DNA of 64,000 nucleotides from Halorubrum sodomense (GCF_900111935.1 NZ_FOYN01000002.1:124001-188000), one strand, 5' to 3'; numbered from the stretch's first letter, positions 28,789 to 37,396 are shown. Numbers and translations: made by a program. The notes: a model not told the origin generated them from the sequence alone.

Positions 28789-28882
28789 TTCATATATCCG
28801 TCGGAGTGCGCTCGCCGGGCGATCGGAACCCCTAACGCGGGGCGGCCCCTCGCTCGGACAGAGCGACTCCCTCCCCCGCACA

Positions 28883-30493
28883 ATGACCCTGCGAACCCGG
28901 ATCCGCGACCGGCTGACCGACGGCGACGACAGGCTCCCGCTCGGGCTGACGCTGCTGTGTGCGGCGATCGCCGCCACGCTCGTGTTCCCCCTGACGTGGC
29001 TCGTGATCAGGGCGGCCGCCGTCGACCGGCAGCGGGCGATGGACCTCGTGTTCAGCGCCGGCACCGCCGAGGTGCTCGTCAACAGCCTCGTGCTGATGGC
29101 GGGCGTCACCGCCGCCTCGATCCTCATCGGCGTGCCGCTCGCGTACCTCACCGCCCGGACCGACCTCCCGTTCCCCCGCTTCTGGTCCGTCGCGGCCGCG
29201 CTCCCGCTCGTCGTGCCGAGCTACGTCGGCGCGTTCTCGTTCGTCTCCGCGTTCGGCCCGCAGGGGGCGTTCCACAATATTCTCGCCCCGCTGGGCGTCG
29301 AGCGGGTGCCCAACATCTACGGCCTCTCCGGCACGATCTTCGTGATCACGCTGTACACCTACCCCTACGTCTACCTCACCACCCGAGCCGCGCTGCTGTC
29401 GTTCGACACGACGATGCTCGAGGCCGCCCGGACGCTCAACCACGGCCGGCTCGCGGCGTTCCGCCGGGTGACGCTCCCGACGATCCGGCCCGCGATCGCC
29501 GCCGGGGCGCTGCTCTCGGCGCTGTACGCCGTCTCCGACTTCGGGACGCCCTCGATCATGCGGCTCCCGGTGTTCACCCGGCAGATCTACGTGGAGTACA
29601 ACTCCTTCGGCAGCGACTACGCCGCGCTGCTCTCCCTCCAGCTGCTCGTCGTGGTCGTCCTCGTGCTCGCCTTGGAGTGGGCGGTCCGCTCGGACCGGAA
29701 CGCGAGCGGCGACGACGCGGGGCGGACGGACGACCGGGTGTCGCTCGGCCGCCTGCGCTGGCCCGCGACCCTGCTGCCGGCCGCGGTGTCCGGCACCGCA
29801 CTGCTCGTCCCCCTGTGGATCCTCGGGCTGTGGCTGCTCCGGGCCGAGTCCGGGCGCCGCCCCTCGCTGGCGTTCGAGCCGATCATGGTGCTCAACTCCG
29901 TGTCGGTCTCCGCGGCGGCGGCCGTCGCCGCCGCGCTCGCCGCGATCCCGATCGCCTACTTCGCCGCGAACCACGACTCGCCGTTCGCGGTGATCTTCGA
30001 GCGGGCGACGTACGTCGGCTTCGCGGTCCCCGGCATCGTGCTGGCGCTCGCGCTGGTGTACTTCGGGTCGGGGTACGCCCCGTGGATCTACCAGACGCTC
30101 CCGCTCTTGATCTTCGCGTACGTCGTCCGGTTCCTGCCGCAGGCGGTCGGGTCGACGCGGACCTCCATCCTCCAGATCGACCGGCGGCTCGTCGAGGCGG
30201 CGCGCACCCTCGGCGAGTCGTCGACCGGCGCGTTCAGGCGCGTGACGTTCCCCCTCACGCGATCCGGCATCGTCGCCGGCGCCGCGCTCGTGTTCCTCAC
30301 GACGATGAAGGAACTGCCCGTCACGCTGGTGCTCCGCCCGACCGGGTTCGACACGATCGTCACGCAGATCTGGCGCGCGCAGCAGAACGCGTTCTACCAG
30401 TACGCGGTCGTCCCCACGCTCATCCTGCTCCTCATCTCCGGGCTCTCGATGGTCGTCCTCCTCACGCAGGAGGGCGGCGAGGAGGGGCTATGA
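28883..30493 (+). CDS. Iron(III) ABC transporter permease (fused two-domain, FbpB type)
   Basis: 536-residue inner-membrane protein with two binding-protein-dependent transport domains in one chain, twelve helices in all. The first EAA loop reads LEAARTLNHGRLAAFRRVTLPTIRPAI and the second VEAARTLGESSTGAFRRVTFPLTRSGI. This fusion is the normal form for FbpB/ThiP-class permeases. MTLRTRIRDRL at 28883 is taken as the start because upstream in-frame codons run through a non-hydrophobic, Pro/Ser/Arg-rich stretch. It should pair with the lipoprotein at 21426. The following gene is convergent, so no ATPase gene follows. Confidence 0.92.
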   Translation: MTLRTRIRDRLTDGDDRLPLGLTLLCAAIAATLVFPLTWLVIRAAAVDRQRAMDLVFSAGTAEVLVNSLVLMAGVTAASILIGVPLAYLTARTDLPFPRFWSVAAALPLVVPSYVGAFSFVSAFGPQGAFHNILAPLGVERVPNIYGLSGTIFVITLYTYPYVYLTTRAALLSFDTTMLEAARTLNHGRLAAFRRVTLPTIRPAIAAGALLSALYAVSDFGTPSIMRLPVFTRQIYVEYNSFGSDYAALLSLQLLVVVVLVLALEWAVRSDRNASGDDAGRTDDRVSLGRLRWPATLLPAAVSGTALLVPLWILGLWLLRAESGRRPSLAFEPIMVLNSVSVSAAAAVAAALAAIPIAYFAANHDSPFAVIFERATYVGFAVPGIVLALALVYFGSGYAPWIYQTLPLLIFAYVVRFLPQAVGSTRTSILQIDRRLVEAARTLGESSTGAFRRVTFPLTRSGIVAGAALVFLTTMKELPVTLVLRPTGFDTIVTQIWRAQQNAFYQYAVVPTLILLLISGLSMVVLLTQEGGEEGL

Positions 30494-30685
30494 GACGGGG
30501 GTGCTCCGCTTCCACCGTCTCCACCGATGACCGAGGCGAGCGCCTCGGGGCTTGACTTCGAGGCGGTTCGTCGGAATCGGGGCCGATGTCGGTCGTCCGG
30601 GTCGGTGTCTGCTGGCCCCACCGACCGCTGGACTCGATTGACGCACGCGAGTCCGTCCGCCTCGAACCGCCCGGGCGGGAACCGG
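30494..30685. other. Convergent intergenic region
   Basis: 192 bases between the permease and the TauE-type gene. I see no gene, no ATPase fragment and no strong terminator hairpin. Confidence 0.4.
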
Positions 30686-31753
30686 TCAGTCCGCGGTGGA
30701 GGTCCGTCGCCGTCGCGTCACGCGGAGCGACGTGATCGCCGCGTACAACACCCCGAACGCGACGACGACCGCCGCGCCGATGACGAGCACCAGTCCGAGC
30801 AGCTCGAGCGTCGCGTTGCCGAGGTAGGAACCGACTTCACCGATGCCCACGGCGACGGAGCCGACCAGCAGCATCCCGCCGAAGTACACCTTGATCTCGT
30901 CGGCGTCGACGACGGCGGTCGCGGCGGAGCCGACGCGCGCACCGAGTGCGCTCCCGAACAGCAGCGGGGCGACGATGCCGAGATTCACGCCGCCACCCTG
31001 TCCGTAGAGGTAGCTCCCGAGCCCGCCGGAGAAGACGATCTCGAAGAGGTCGGTCCCGACCGCGACGGGCACCGGAACGCCGATCGCGTAGATCATCGCG
31101 GGCATCCGGATGAAGCCGCCGCCCACGCCGAGGAAGCCGGACAGGACGCCGGTCGCGAAGGCGACGGCCGTGATGACCCACGCGGAGACGCGGACGTCGC
31201 CGCGGAGCGTCACCATCGGCGGAATGCGAACGGTCCGCTGGATTTTCTCGGCGATCTCGGGGATCTCGTACTCGTCGAGGTCCCTATCGGTCGCCTCGTG
31301 GTCGATTCCGCCCTCGCCGTCGCTTTTGAGGGCGTCGCGGGTGACCATCGCGCCGACGCCGCCGAGCAGGACGACGTAGGCGACGCTGATGACGCCGCCG
31401 GCGAGCCCCATCGATTCGAGGTAGTAGACGCTGGCGCGGCCGACCTCGATCCCGATCGTCGTCCCGGTGATCATGATCGCGCCGAGCTTGTAGTCCACCT
31501 GCCCGAGGTCGTGGTGTTTCAGCGTCGCGATGACGGCGGTTCCGAAGACGAACGCCATCCCGCTGCCGACCGCGACGGGCGCCGGGTACTCTAACATGAG
31601 CAGGGCCGGCGTGACGAGGAACGATCCACCCATGCCGAAGAACCCGAACAGGACGCCGACGACGAGGCCGAACCCGACGAACAAGGCGAGCATCTCGGGG
31701 CTCGTCCCCAGGAAGCCGGCCCCGCTGAGAAGGCTACCGAGCACTCGCGTCAC
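30686..31753 (-). CDS. TauE/SafE-family sulfite/sulfur-compound exporter
   Basis: 355-residue membrane protein with two repeats of the TauE/SafE domain. The paired glycine-rich motifs are GFFGMGGSFLVTPALLML (first half) and GFLGVGGGFIRMPAMIYA (second half), with a charged cytoplasmic loop between. The family moves small sulfur anions such as sulfite or sulfoacetate. The GTG start overlaps the end of the small membrane gene upstream by 20 bases, so the two are coupled. Position at the edge of the sulfur block supports a sulfur substrate. Confidence 0.9.
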   Translation of the reverse strand: MTRVLGSLLSGAGFLGTSPEMLALFVGFGLVVGVLFGFFGMGGSFLVTPALLMLEYPAPVAVGSGMAFVFGTAVIATLKHHDLGQVDYKLGAIMITGTTIGIEVGRASVYYLESMGLAGGVISVAYVVLLGGVGAMVTRDALKSDGEGGIDHEATDRDLDEYEIPEIAEKIQRTVRIPPMVTLRGDVRVSAWVITAVAFATGVLSGFLGVGGGFIRMPAMIYAIGVPVPVAVGTDLFEIVFSGGLGSYLYGQGGGVNLGIVAPLLFGSALGARVGSAATAVVDADEIKVYFGGMLLVGSVAVGIGEVGSYLGNATLELLGLVLVIGAAVVVAFGVLYAAITSLRVTRRRRTSTAD

Positions 31754-31898
31754 CTCCGACGACGAGCCGCATCAGAGAGGGACCGACGAGCCGTTCGAGG
31801 CCGCCGTAGCCCACGTACAGTACGAACGCTTCCAGGAGGATCGCGCCGATAAGCAGGGCCGTCTCCGGGTCCCACGTGGGTATCTCTAGTCCTGCCAT
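31734..31898 (-). CDS. Small membrane protein upstream of TauE (DUF7512-like)
   Basis: 54-residue protein with one hydrophobic helix: TALLIGAILLEAFVLYVGYG, then GLERLVGPSLMRLVVGG. It resembles the tiny haloarchaeal DUF7512 family that accompanies sulfur-transport genes; this is from memory of the YVGYGxLERLVGP pattern, not from a search. The ATG at 31898 has no competing start. It overlaps the GTG of the TauE gene by 20 bases in another frame. Possibly a helper subunit of the exporter. Confidence 0.75.
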   Translation of the reverse strand: MAGLEIPTWDPETALLIGAILLEAFVLYVGYGGLERLVGPSLMRLVVGGDASAR

Positions 31899-32124
31899 CG
31901 ACTCTCCCTCCGACTTCCGAAGGCGGAAATTCGCTTCTGGTACATTTCTGCTCGCTCTCCCCTACCTGCCTCGCGCCTATAACGGTTTTGGGGTTACTGT
32001 ACAAGACTATATTCGGGTAACCTCGGCCGGAGTACCGATAACTTATCGAGAGGTTTTCGTGTGCGGAGGGCCAGGCGGACCGTCGGTGGGCGTTGCCCTC
32101 GTCGGACTCTGGATGCTCCTGTCG
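31899..32124. other. Upstream region of the TauE operon
   Basis: 226 bases between the DUF7512-like gene and repeat copy 2. It is locally AT-richer around 31975-32040 (TATAACGG, CTATATTCGG, ATAACTTATC). A promoter for the minus-strand TauE operon is likely near the AT-rich patch. A tiny plus-strand frame at 32059-32139 is not convincing. Confidence 0.4.
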
Positions 32125-32718
32125 CTCGGTTGTAAATAACTGGCTGTGGATCGGTGGAAAGCGCCTCTAACTTCCGAGTCGTTCGCTTATAAACAACTGA
32201 CCGTGGATCGGCGGCGAACACCTCCGAAGCCCCAGCCGTGAGGCGGGCGCACGCTCGCTGTCGTTCGAGACGCCTCCGGCGTCTCGTGATGACGAAACGG
32301 CTCCGCCGTTTCGAACCACGCTCCTCGTCACTCGCTGCGCTCGTTCCTGCGGTGCTTGCGTCGTCATCAGAACGCTTCGCGTTCTGATTGGCTCACGAGA
32401 GCTGCGCTCTCGTGAACGCCTGCGCTCGCCTCCCGGCAGCGTGGCGCTACGCGCCACGGGCAACCGGCGGCGGAGCCGCCGGTGACTGCCCCTTTGAGTC
32501 CCACCCCGCACCGCCCCGCACAGCACCTCACGCCTCCCCAGCCTCGTCGGCCTCCCTCCGGTCGGCCGACTCCAGCGAGGGACCTTCGGTCCCTCTGGCA
32601 GCCGGCGCGTAGCGCCGGCGACAGCGAGGCGCGACGCGCCTCTGGCAGTCGGGCGAAGCCCGACGACCTCGCGCGTGCTCCTCGCGCCCTGCGGGCGCTC
32701 GGAGGCACGCGCCACCGC
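32125..32718 (+). repeat. Structured intergenic repeat element, copy 2
   Basis: Largest copy. A degenerate unit at 32125-32182 and a well-formed unit at 32183-32244 (TTATAAACAACTG, GTGGATCGGCGG, CCTCCGAAGCCCCAGCCG). Outer stem arms are 32234-32251 and 32421-32438 (15 of 18 positions match, one of the others a G.T). Hairpins with exactly 3-base loops lie at 32266-32286, 32293-32313, 32367-32387, 32393-32415, 32441-32457, 32463-32483, 32577-32595, 32601-32619, 32626-32642, 32648-32664 and 32684-32698. The common blocks CCTTTGAGTCCCACCCCGCA, CCTCCCCAGCCTCG (32533) and GGCACGCGCCACCGC (32704) are the same as in copy 1. Confidence 0.9.
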
Positions 32719-32724
32719 TTCGGA

Positions 32725-32783
32725 TATTTATAAAAGAACTGCCGCCGCGGCGTGTCCGTTTATAAAAAGAGCGCCGCGGCGGC
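32725..32783 (-). terminator. Hairpin terminator of the Pit-type gene
   Basis: Twelve-bp perfect inverted repeat GCCGCCGCGGCG (32741-32752) / CGCCGCGGCGGC (32772-32783) with a 19-base loop that contains the stop codon of the minus-strand Pit gene. On that strand it is followed by AGTTCTTTTATAAATA, a T-rich tail. TTTATAAAA is duplicated in the loop and the tail. Confidence 0.6.
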
Positions 32784-33935
32784 GTACGCGAGCGCGAACG
32801 AGATGACGAACGAGCCCGCCCACGCGCCCACCGTCGTGAGGATCTTCTCGGCGTCCACCGCGTCGCGGCCGCCGACGGCCGCGCCGCTCCCGATGATGGC
32901 GCTCACGACGATCTCGTTGAACGAGACGGGAACGCCGAGGAGGACCGCCAGCTGCGCGATCAGAAACGACGGGACGAGCGCCGAGATGGAGCGGCGGGGC
33001 CCAAGCGACGAGTAGTCCTGCGCCAGCGACTTGATCATCCGCGGCGCGCCGGTCCACGAGCCGACCAGCATCCCGAACCCGCCGCCGACGAGCACGGCGG
33101 TCGTCGAGATCATCCCCACCTCGTCGAGCAGCGGCAGCAGCGGGCCGACCGCCAGTCCGACCTGACTCCCGCCCGCGGAGAACGCGACGAGCGAGCCGAG
33201 CGCGAGCAGGACGTGCCGCAGTCCGCCCTCCTCGTCGCGGCTCACGTCCCACCGGACGACGGTCGCGACGGCCAGCGCCGCGAGGCCCGTGATCGCGACC
33301 GCCGGCGCGAGCCCGTCGACCCCCAGCGCGTGCTGGGCGACGCCGCGGAGCATGCCCGATTCGGGCCCGTCACCCAGGAAGCTGAACCGGACGTTCACGA
33401 GGACGGCGCCGACGAGCCCGGCGAGGGGCGGGACGCTGTACCGCTCGGGAACGCCGGGCCGCGGGAGGACGGAGGCGATACCGAACGCGATGCCGCCGCC
33501 GACGAACGGCGTCAACAGCCAGACGGCGCCGATCTGTTGGTACTTCGCCCAGACCGGCGTCCCGCCGAGGGCGAGGCCGACGCCGATGACGGCGCCGGTC
33601 ACGGTGAACGCGGTCGCGATCGGGATCCCGGTGGTGATGCCGACCGCCATCAGCCCCGCGCCGAGGACGAGCACGAGGATGACCCCGGCGACTGGCAGGC
33701 CGATCCCGCCGACGAGGCCGCTGCCGACGGCCTCGGAGACCTTTCCGCCTTGGGCGATTGCGCCGGCGAAGCCGAAGACGCCGACCAGCAGGGCCGCGCG
33801 CATCGTGCCGATAGCGTTCGCGCCGACGGCGGGCGCGAACGGCGTCGCGCCGCTCGACCCGGCGCCGATCACCCACGCCATGAACAGGCTGGCGAGCGCC
33901 GCGCCGACGAAGAGCGCGATAAGAGCGGGGTCCAT
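32760..33935 (-). CDS. Inorganic phosphate transporter (Pit) family permease
   Basis: 391-residue membrane protein of the PiT/PHO4 family. The duplicated signature is present: VIGAGSSGATPFAPAVGANAIGTMRAAL in the first half and GSWTGAPRMIKSLAQDYSSLGPRRSISALVPSF in the second half (GxNDxANA region replaced as usual in this subgroup). Members of this subgroup in sulfur clusters have been proposed to carry sulfate or thiosulfate rather than phosphate; substrate is therefore open. It is 11 bases downstream of the YeeE gene at 33947 and reads as part of the same minus-strand operon. Confidence 0.87.
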   Translation of the reverse strand: MDPALIALFVGAALASLFMAWVIGAGSSGATPFAPAVGANAIGTMRAALLVGVFGFAGAIAQGGKVSEAVGSGLVGGIGLPVAGVILVLVLGAGLMAVGITTGIPIATAFTVTGAVIGVGLALGGTPVWAKYQQIGAVWLLTPFVGGGIAFGIASVLPRPGVPERYSVPPLAGLVGAVLVNVRFSFLGDGPESGMLRGVAQHALGVDGLAPAVAITGLAALAVATVVRWDVSRDEEGGLRHVLLALGSLVAFSAGGSQVGLAVGPLLPLLDEVGMISTTAVLVGGGFGMLVGSWTGAPRMIKSLAQDYSSLGPRRSISALVPSFLIAQLAVLLGVPVSFNEIVVSAIIGSGAAVGGRDAVDAEKILTTVGAWAGSFVISFALAYAAAALFL

Positions 33936-33946
33936 CGGAGGGTGCG

Positions 33947-34408
33947 CTAGTCCGCGCCCGCCGCGGCGGCGTCGCGGGCCCCGCTCCGGCTCCGCCAGTA
34001 GCCCTGCGCGTACGCCCCGACGAACATCCCGCCGAGCGCCCAGAGGATGGTGACGTTGCCGACCCCGAGGCTGGCGTACGCGGCGCCCGGGCAGATCCCC
34101 GAGAGCCCCCAGCCGACGCCGAAGACGGCGCCGCCGACGAGGACGTTCCGGTCGAACGGTTTCAGCCGGCGCTCGTAGGGGTCGCCCGTGAGGGGCGCGG
34201 CGTCCCGGAACCGGGGGAGCAGCGCGAACGCGATCCCGGAGACGATCGCGGCCCCGAACATCACGAACGGGAGCCCGAGGTCGTCGAACAGGAGGAAGTT
34301 CACCACGACCTCCGGCCGCGCCATGTGGCTGAACCCGAGTCCGAACCCGAAGATGATACCGCCGACGAAGATCAGCGGCTTGAACAGCGGATGCCTGTCC
34401 GCGCTCAC
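33947..34408 (-). CDS. YeeE/YedE-type sulfur transport protein (small half)
   Basis: 153-residue protein with four hydrophobic helices. The SGICPGAAYASLGVGN motif holds the conserved Cys-Pro-Gly found in YeeE-family thiosulfate permeases; GLGFSHMARPEVVVNFL precedes it. This half-size form (DUF6691-like) pairs with the larger half encoded just upstream at 34539. The two genes probably form a split transporter. GTG start at 34408. Confidence 0.88.
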   Translation of the reverse strand: MSADRHPLFKPLIFVGGIIFGFGLGFSHMARPEVVVNFLLFDDLGLPFVMFGAAIVSGIAFALLPRFRDAAPLTGDPYERRLKPFDRNVLVGGAVFGVGWGLSGICPGAAYASLGVGNVTILWALGGMFVGAYAQGYWRSRSGARDAAAAGAD

Positions 34409-34538
34409 GTGTCGCTCCCTCCGGTCGCTCCCGTTCGCGCAGTTCGAGACGCTCGCCGCTCACGGCTCACGTCCGTTCGCCGTTCGCTCCCCGAGTCGCT
34501 CACTCCGTTCGCGCCTCGGTCCGCTCGCGTCTCGCGCA
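34409..34538. other. Spacer between the two YeeE halves
   Basis: 130 bases rich in CGTTCGC/GCTCAC-type words in a low-complexity pattern. No gene or clear hairpin. It separates two genes that would otherwise be adjacent in one operon. Confidence 0.4.
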
Positions 34539-35096
34539 TCACGGACTCACCCCCAGCGCGGCGACGACCTGCGCGGTCCCGATCGCCACGGTCAGGAACG
34601 TCGCGACGCCGACAAGCGATGTCTTCGACGCCGAGCCGACGCCGCAGACGCCGTGCCCGGACGTACAGCCCTTGCCGATCCGAGTTCCGATTCCGACGAG
34701 GACACCGCCGACGAACAGCCGCCACGGCTGGATCTCCGTCGTCCACAGCGTCACGCCGGCGACCTCGTACAGCTGGCCGGTCGTTCCGGGCTCGTACAGC
34801 GGGCTCGTGACCAGTCCGGACTGGAACGTCGCCGCGAACGCCAGCCCGCCCAGAACGATGCCGGCCGTGAACACGACCCGCCAGTCCCGGGAGCCGACGT
34901 ACCGCTGGAACCGCGACCGGTCGGAGACGTACGACAGCGTCGACTCCAAGAACGTACTCGCTCCGGCCGGGATTCCCGTCCCGACGTAGATCAGAACGGT
35001 CCCGAGCCCGACGAGCAGTCCGCCGACGGCGTACCGGCTGATCCCGTTGGGGAACAGCTCGGCGACAGCCTGTAGCAGTACTGGGTCAGCGACCAT
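34539..35096 (-). CDS. YeeE/YedE-type sulfur transport protein (large half)
   Basis: 185-residue membrane protein with about five helices. The GIGTRIGKGCTSGHGVCGVGSASKTS motif, read around the central GKGCTSGHGVCG, carries the conserved cysteines thought to relay thiosulfate sulfur in YeeE. It lies nine bases downstream of the rhodanese-lactamase gene and should be cotranscribed with it. Together with the smaller half it would import a sulfur compound whose sulfane atom is then handled by TusA/DsrE/rhodanese proteins encoded nearby. Confidence 0.9.
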   Translation of the reverse strand: MVADPVLLQAVAELFPNGISRYAVGGLLVGLGTVLIYVGTGIPAGASTFLESTLSYVSDRSRFQRYVGSRDWRVVFTAGIVLGGLAFAATFQSGLVTSPLYEPGTTGQLYEVAGVTLWTTEIQPWRLFVGGVLVGIGTRIGKGCTSGHGVCGVGSASKTSLVGVATFLTVAIGTAQVVAALGVSP

Positions 35097-35104
35097 GTGC
35101 GTCG

Positions 35105-36298
35105 TCAGTCACCCGCGAGGGAGTCCTGGCTGGCGGCGCAGTTGTTCGGCCCGAGCTCTAGGGTGAACGCCTCCTCGTCGTCGACGGCGTTCCGCCCGAG
35201 GTTCGTCGCGATGATGTCCTCGTAGTTGGCCGGCCGCGGCGGCATGTCCGAGAGGATCAGGTCGACGAACGCCCGTTCGTCCATCGTGAGCGCGTCCATC
35301 TCCGCGACGAGCTCGCCGATGGGCGCCGTGTAGGTGCCGTCGTCGGCCGGGACCGCGGCGTCGCTGAAGTGCGCGCCGCCGACGAGCGTGTCGTCCGGCA
35401 GCGAGAGGACGCGCTCCTGTAGCGACTCGTACAGCATGCGCGCCGCGTCGGGGGCGCCCTCGTCGCCCTCTTCGAGGTCGGGGCGGGCGACGCTCTCGAC
35501 GAACAGCCCGTCGCCGGTCGCGAGCAGGCTCTCGTCGACGAGGTAGGAGGTCATCCCGGTCGTGTGGCCGGGGGTGTAGATGGCCTCGATCGTCGCGCCG
35601 CCGACTTCGAAGGTGTCGCCGTCTTCGGCCGTGGTCAGCTCGTCGGCGTACGTGACGCCGCGGTCGACGGCGGCCGCCGGGATGACGCCCTCCACGCCCT
35701 CGGCGTCGAGGTCGCGCACGCCCGAGACGTGGTCGGCGTGGACGTGCGTGTCGAGCGCGTACGTCAGGTCGACGCCGAGGTCGTCCGCGTCGTCGAGGTA
35801 GCGGTCGGTGAACGCCCGGAGCGGGTCGATGATCGCGGCCTCGCCGTCGTGATAGAGGAGGTAGCCGAGGCAGCCCGAGGACGGACGCTGGTACTGGAGG
35901 AGCGTGCCGGCGCCGTCGTAGCGCTCGACCTCGACGGCCTCGTAGACGCTCGCCCAGCCGTTCATCCCGTCTTCGAGGTGGTCGACGTCGTAGCCGCGCT
36001 CCGCGAGTGCGCCCGCGACGTACTCGCTGGCGCCGCCCTTCGCGCACAGCACGGTCACCTCGCGGTCGTCGGGGATCCGATCGAGGACGTCGTCGTCGAT
36101 CTCGTCGTCGAGGAACTCGAAGTACGGGACGTTGATCGACGCGACGTTCTCGCCGTCGATGCGCCACTCCTCGTAGTCAGACCCCATACGCGCGTCGAGG
36201 ATCGTCACGTCCTCGCCGGCGTCGATTCGACGTTTGAGCGAGTCCGGGTCGACGGAGTCGACGTCGACGTCCGGAGTCGGAAAGTCGTCGGCATTCAT
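35105..36298 (-). CDS. Rhodanese-metallo-beta-lactamase fusion (persulfide dioxygenase-like)
   Basis: 397-residue two-domain protein. Residues about 15-110 are a rhodanese domain with active-site Cys in VLCAKGGASEYVAG. Residues about 125-380 are a metallo-beta-lactamase fold of the ETHE1/glyoxalase II group with THVHADHVSG, TPGHTTGM, GDGLFVESV and GGAHFSD metal ligands. Such fusions oxidise glutathione- or protein-bound persulfide and pass sulfane sulfur. It is the first gene of the minus-strand sulfur operon and is divergent from tusA; a CAATACTATTG palindrome lies 65 bases upstream. Confidence 0.9.
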   Translation of the reverse strand: MNADDFPTPDVDVDSVDPDSLKRRIDAGEDVTILDARMGSDYEEWRIDGENVASINVPYFEFLDDEIDDDVLDRIPDDREVTVLCAKGGASEYVAGALAERGYDVDHLEDGMNGWASVYEAVEVERYDGAGTLLQYQRPSSGCLGYLLYHDGEAAIIDPLRAFTDRYLDDADDLGVDLTYALDTHVHADHVSGVRDLDAEGVEGVIPAAAVDRGVTYADELTTAEDGDTFEVGGATIEAIYTPGHTTGMTSYLVDESLLATGDGLFVESVARPDLEEGDEGAPDAARMLYESLQERVLSLPDDTLVGGAHFSDAAVPADDGTYTAPIGELVAEMDALTMDERAFVDLILSDMPPRPANYEDIIATNLGRNAVDDEEAFTLELGPNNCAASQDSLAGD

Positions 36299-36545
36299 AT
36301 TTCGCGGTCGGTTCTACCGGGTCGACGCACAAAAGAATTTTCATAGTATTTCCTTTTTTGGACAATACTATTGCCGGTCGCGGGCATCAGATATTCCTCT
36401 AAAGTATCTAATACGGGTTATAGAGTGCCTAAATACGTTTCGCGTTATATGGTAGTTGGCGATCTTCACAAGAAACAACAATCTTTTACCTTGGTGGAGG
36501 GTATTGTGCGATGGCTCCAATACACGCGGCCGGAGCAGATACACA
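36299..36545. promoter_or_regulatory. Divergent sulfur-gene promoter region
   Basis: AT-rich divergent region between the rhodanese-lactamase operon and tusA. It holds CAATACTATTG (36363-36373, a near-perfect palindrome with a 1-base centre) and GTATTGTG (36501-36508, 37 bases before the tusA ATG). ATAGTATTT at 36343 is a weaker copy close to the other operon. The same GTATTGTG word precedes the genes starting at 39450, 40891 and 41417. Confidence 0.65.
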
Positions 36546-36791
36546 ATGAGTTCCGAATTCGACATCGCGGAGACGCTCGACGTGAAAGGCGCATCGTGCC
36601 CAATGCCAGTGGTGAAGACGAAGTCCGCCATCGACGGTCTCGCCGCGGGCGAGGTCCTCGAAGTGCTGGCGACCGACCCCGGCAGCATGAGCGACATCGA
36701 CGGCTGGGCCGACGGCACCGCGGGCGTCGAGCTCGTCGACCAGACGGAGGGCGACGACGTGTACAAACACTACGTCCGCAAGACCGAGTAA
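36546..36791 (+). CDS. tusA: TusA-family sulfurtransferase
   Basis: 81-residue sulfur carrier. LDVKGASCPMPVVKTKSAID contains the active-site Cys of the CPxP motif, which accepts persulfide sulfur; the remainder is the usual two-layer alpha/beta fold (LEVLATDPGSMSDIDGW). The ATG at 36546 matches the family N-terminus; longer in-frame extensions are non-coding. It is followed two bases later by the DsrE-type gene. Works in a sulfane-sulfur relay. Confidence 0.93.
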   Translation: MSSEFDIAETLDVKGASCPMPVVKTKSAIDGLAAGEVLEVLATDPGSMSDIDGWADGTAGVELVDQTEGDDVYKHYVRKTE

Positions 36792-36793
36792 CG

Positions 36794-37396
36794 ATGGGCA
36801 CGGACACATCCGACGCGTCGGCAGACGACGCCTCCGACGGCGCCTCCGAGGCGACCGACGGCGACGCCCCCTCCCGCGCGGAGCTGGCCGCGCGCGTCGA
36901 CGAGCTCGAGGACGCGCTCGCCGAGGCCGACGACGGCGGCAAGAAGATGAGCATCATCGCCACGAAGGGGACGCTCGACATGGCGTACCCGCCGCTCATC
37001 CTCGCCAGCACCGCGGCCGCGTTCGGCTACGAGGTGACCGTCTTCCACACGTTCTGGGGGCTCGACATCCTCCACGAGGAGCGCTCGAAGAGCCTCAAGC
37101 TCAGCTCCGTCGGCAACCCCAACATGCCCGTCCCCAACGCCGTCGCCGCGCTCCCCGGCATGGACCGCGTGACGACGCGGATGATGGAAAAGCGGATCGC
37201 GGACAACGACACCGCCACGGTCGAGGAGCTCCTCGAGACGAGCCTCGACATGGGCGTGGAGTTCCAGGCCTGTCAGATGACCATCGACCTGATGGACTAC
37301 GACGAGGACGACTTCTACGACGGCGTCACCGCGGGCGTCGGCGCTGCCACCGCGCTCCAGGACATGGCCGAGGCGGACATCCAGCTGCTCGTCTGA
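36794..37396 (+). CDS. DsrE/DsrF/DrsH-like sulfur relay protein
   Basis: 200-residue protein with an acidic N-terminal tail, a short coiled coil (RAELAARVDELEDALAEADD) and a DsrE-like domain: KMSIIATKGTLDMAYPPLILASTAAAFGYEVTVFHTF in sections, then the ACQMTIDLM segment with the conserved Cys that carries persulfide. It is two bases downstream of tusA, which donates to DsrE-type proteins in other organisms. Large DsrE-like proteins of this kind are common beside TusA in sulfur oxidisers. Confidence 0.88.
   Translation: MGTDTSDASADDASDGASEATDGDAPSRAELAARVDELEDALAEADDGGKKMSIIATKGTLDMAYPPLILASTAAAFGYEVTVFHTFWGLDILHEERSKSLKLSSVGNPNMPVPNAVAALPGMDRVTTRMMEKRIADNDTATVEELLETSLDMGVEFQACQMTIDLMDYDEDDFYDGVTAGVGAATALQDMAEADIQLLV

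Noticed and set aside
32059..32139. 26-codon plus-strand frame ending in a hydrophobic stretch just before repeat copy 2
   Set aside because: Very short, GTG start, Gly/Pro-rich beginning, and its end runs into the repeat unit. An ATAACTTATC upstream could be a promoter, but that is not enough to call a gene.
32167..32715. Minus-strand open frame across repeat copy 2, with a similar frame (43674-44105) in copy 3
   Set aside because: Both begin GTG-GCG-CG and share fragments such as GGTQ+GS, but in copy 1 the reading frame does not keep the same peptide, and the conservation follows hairpin pairing and not codons.
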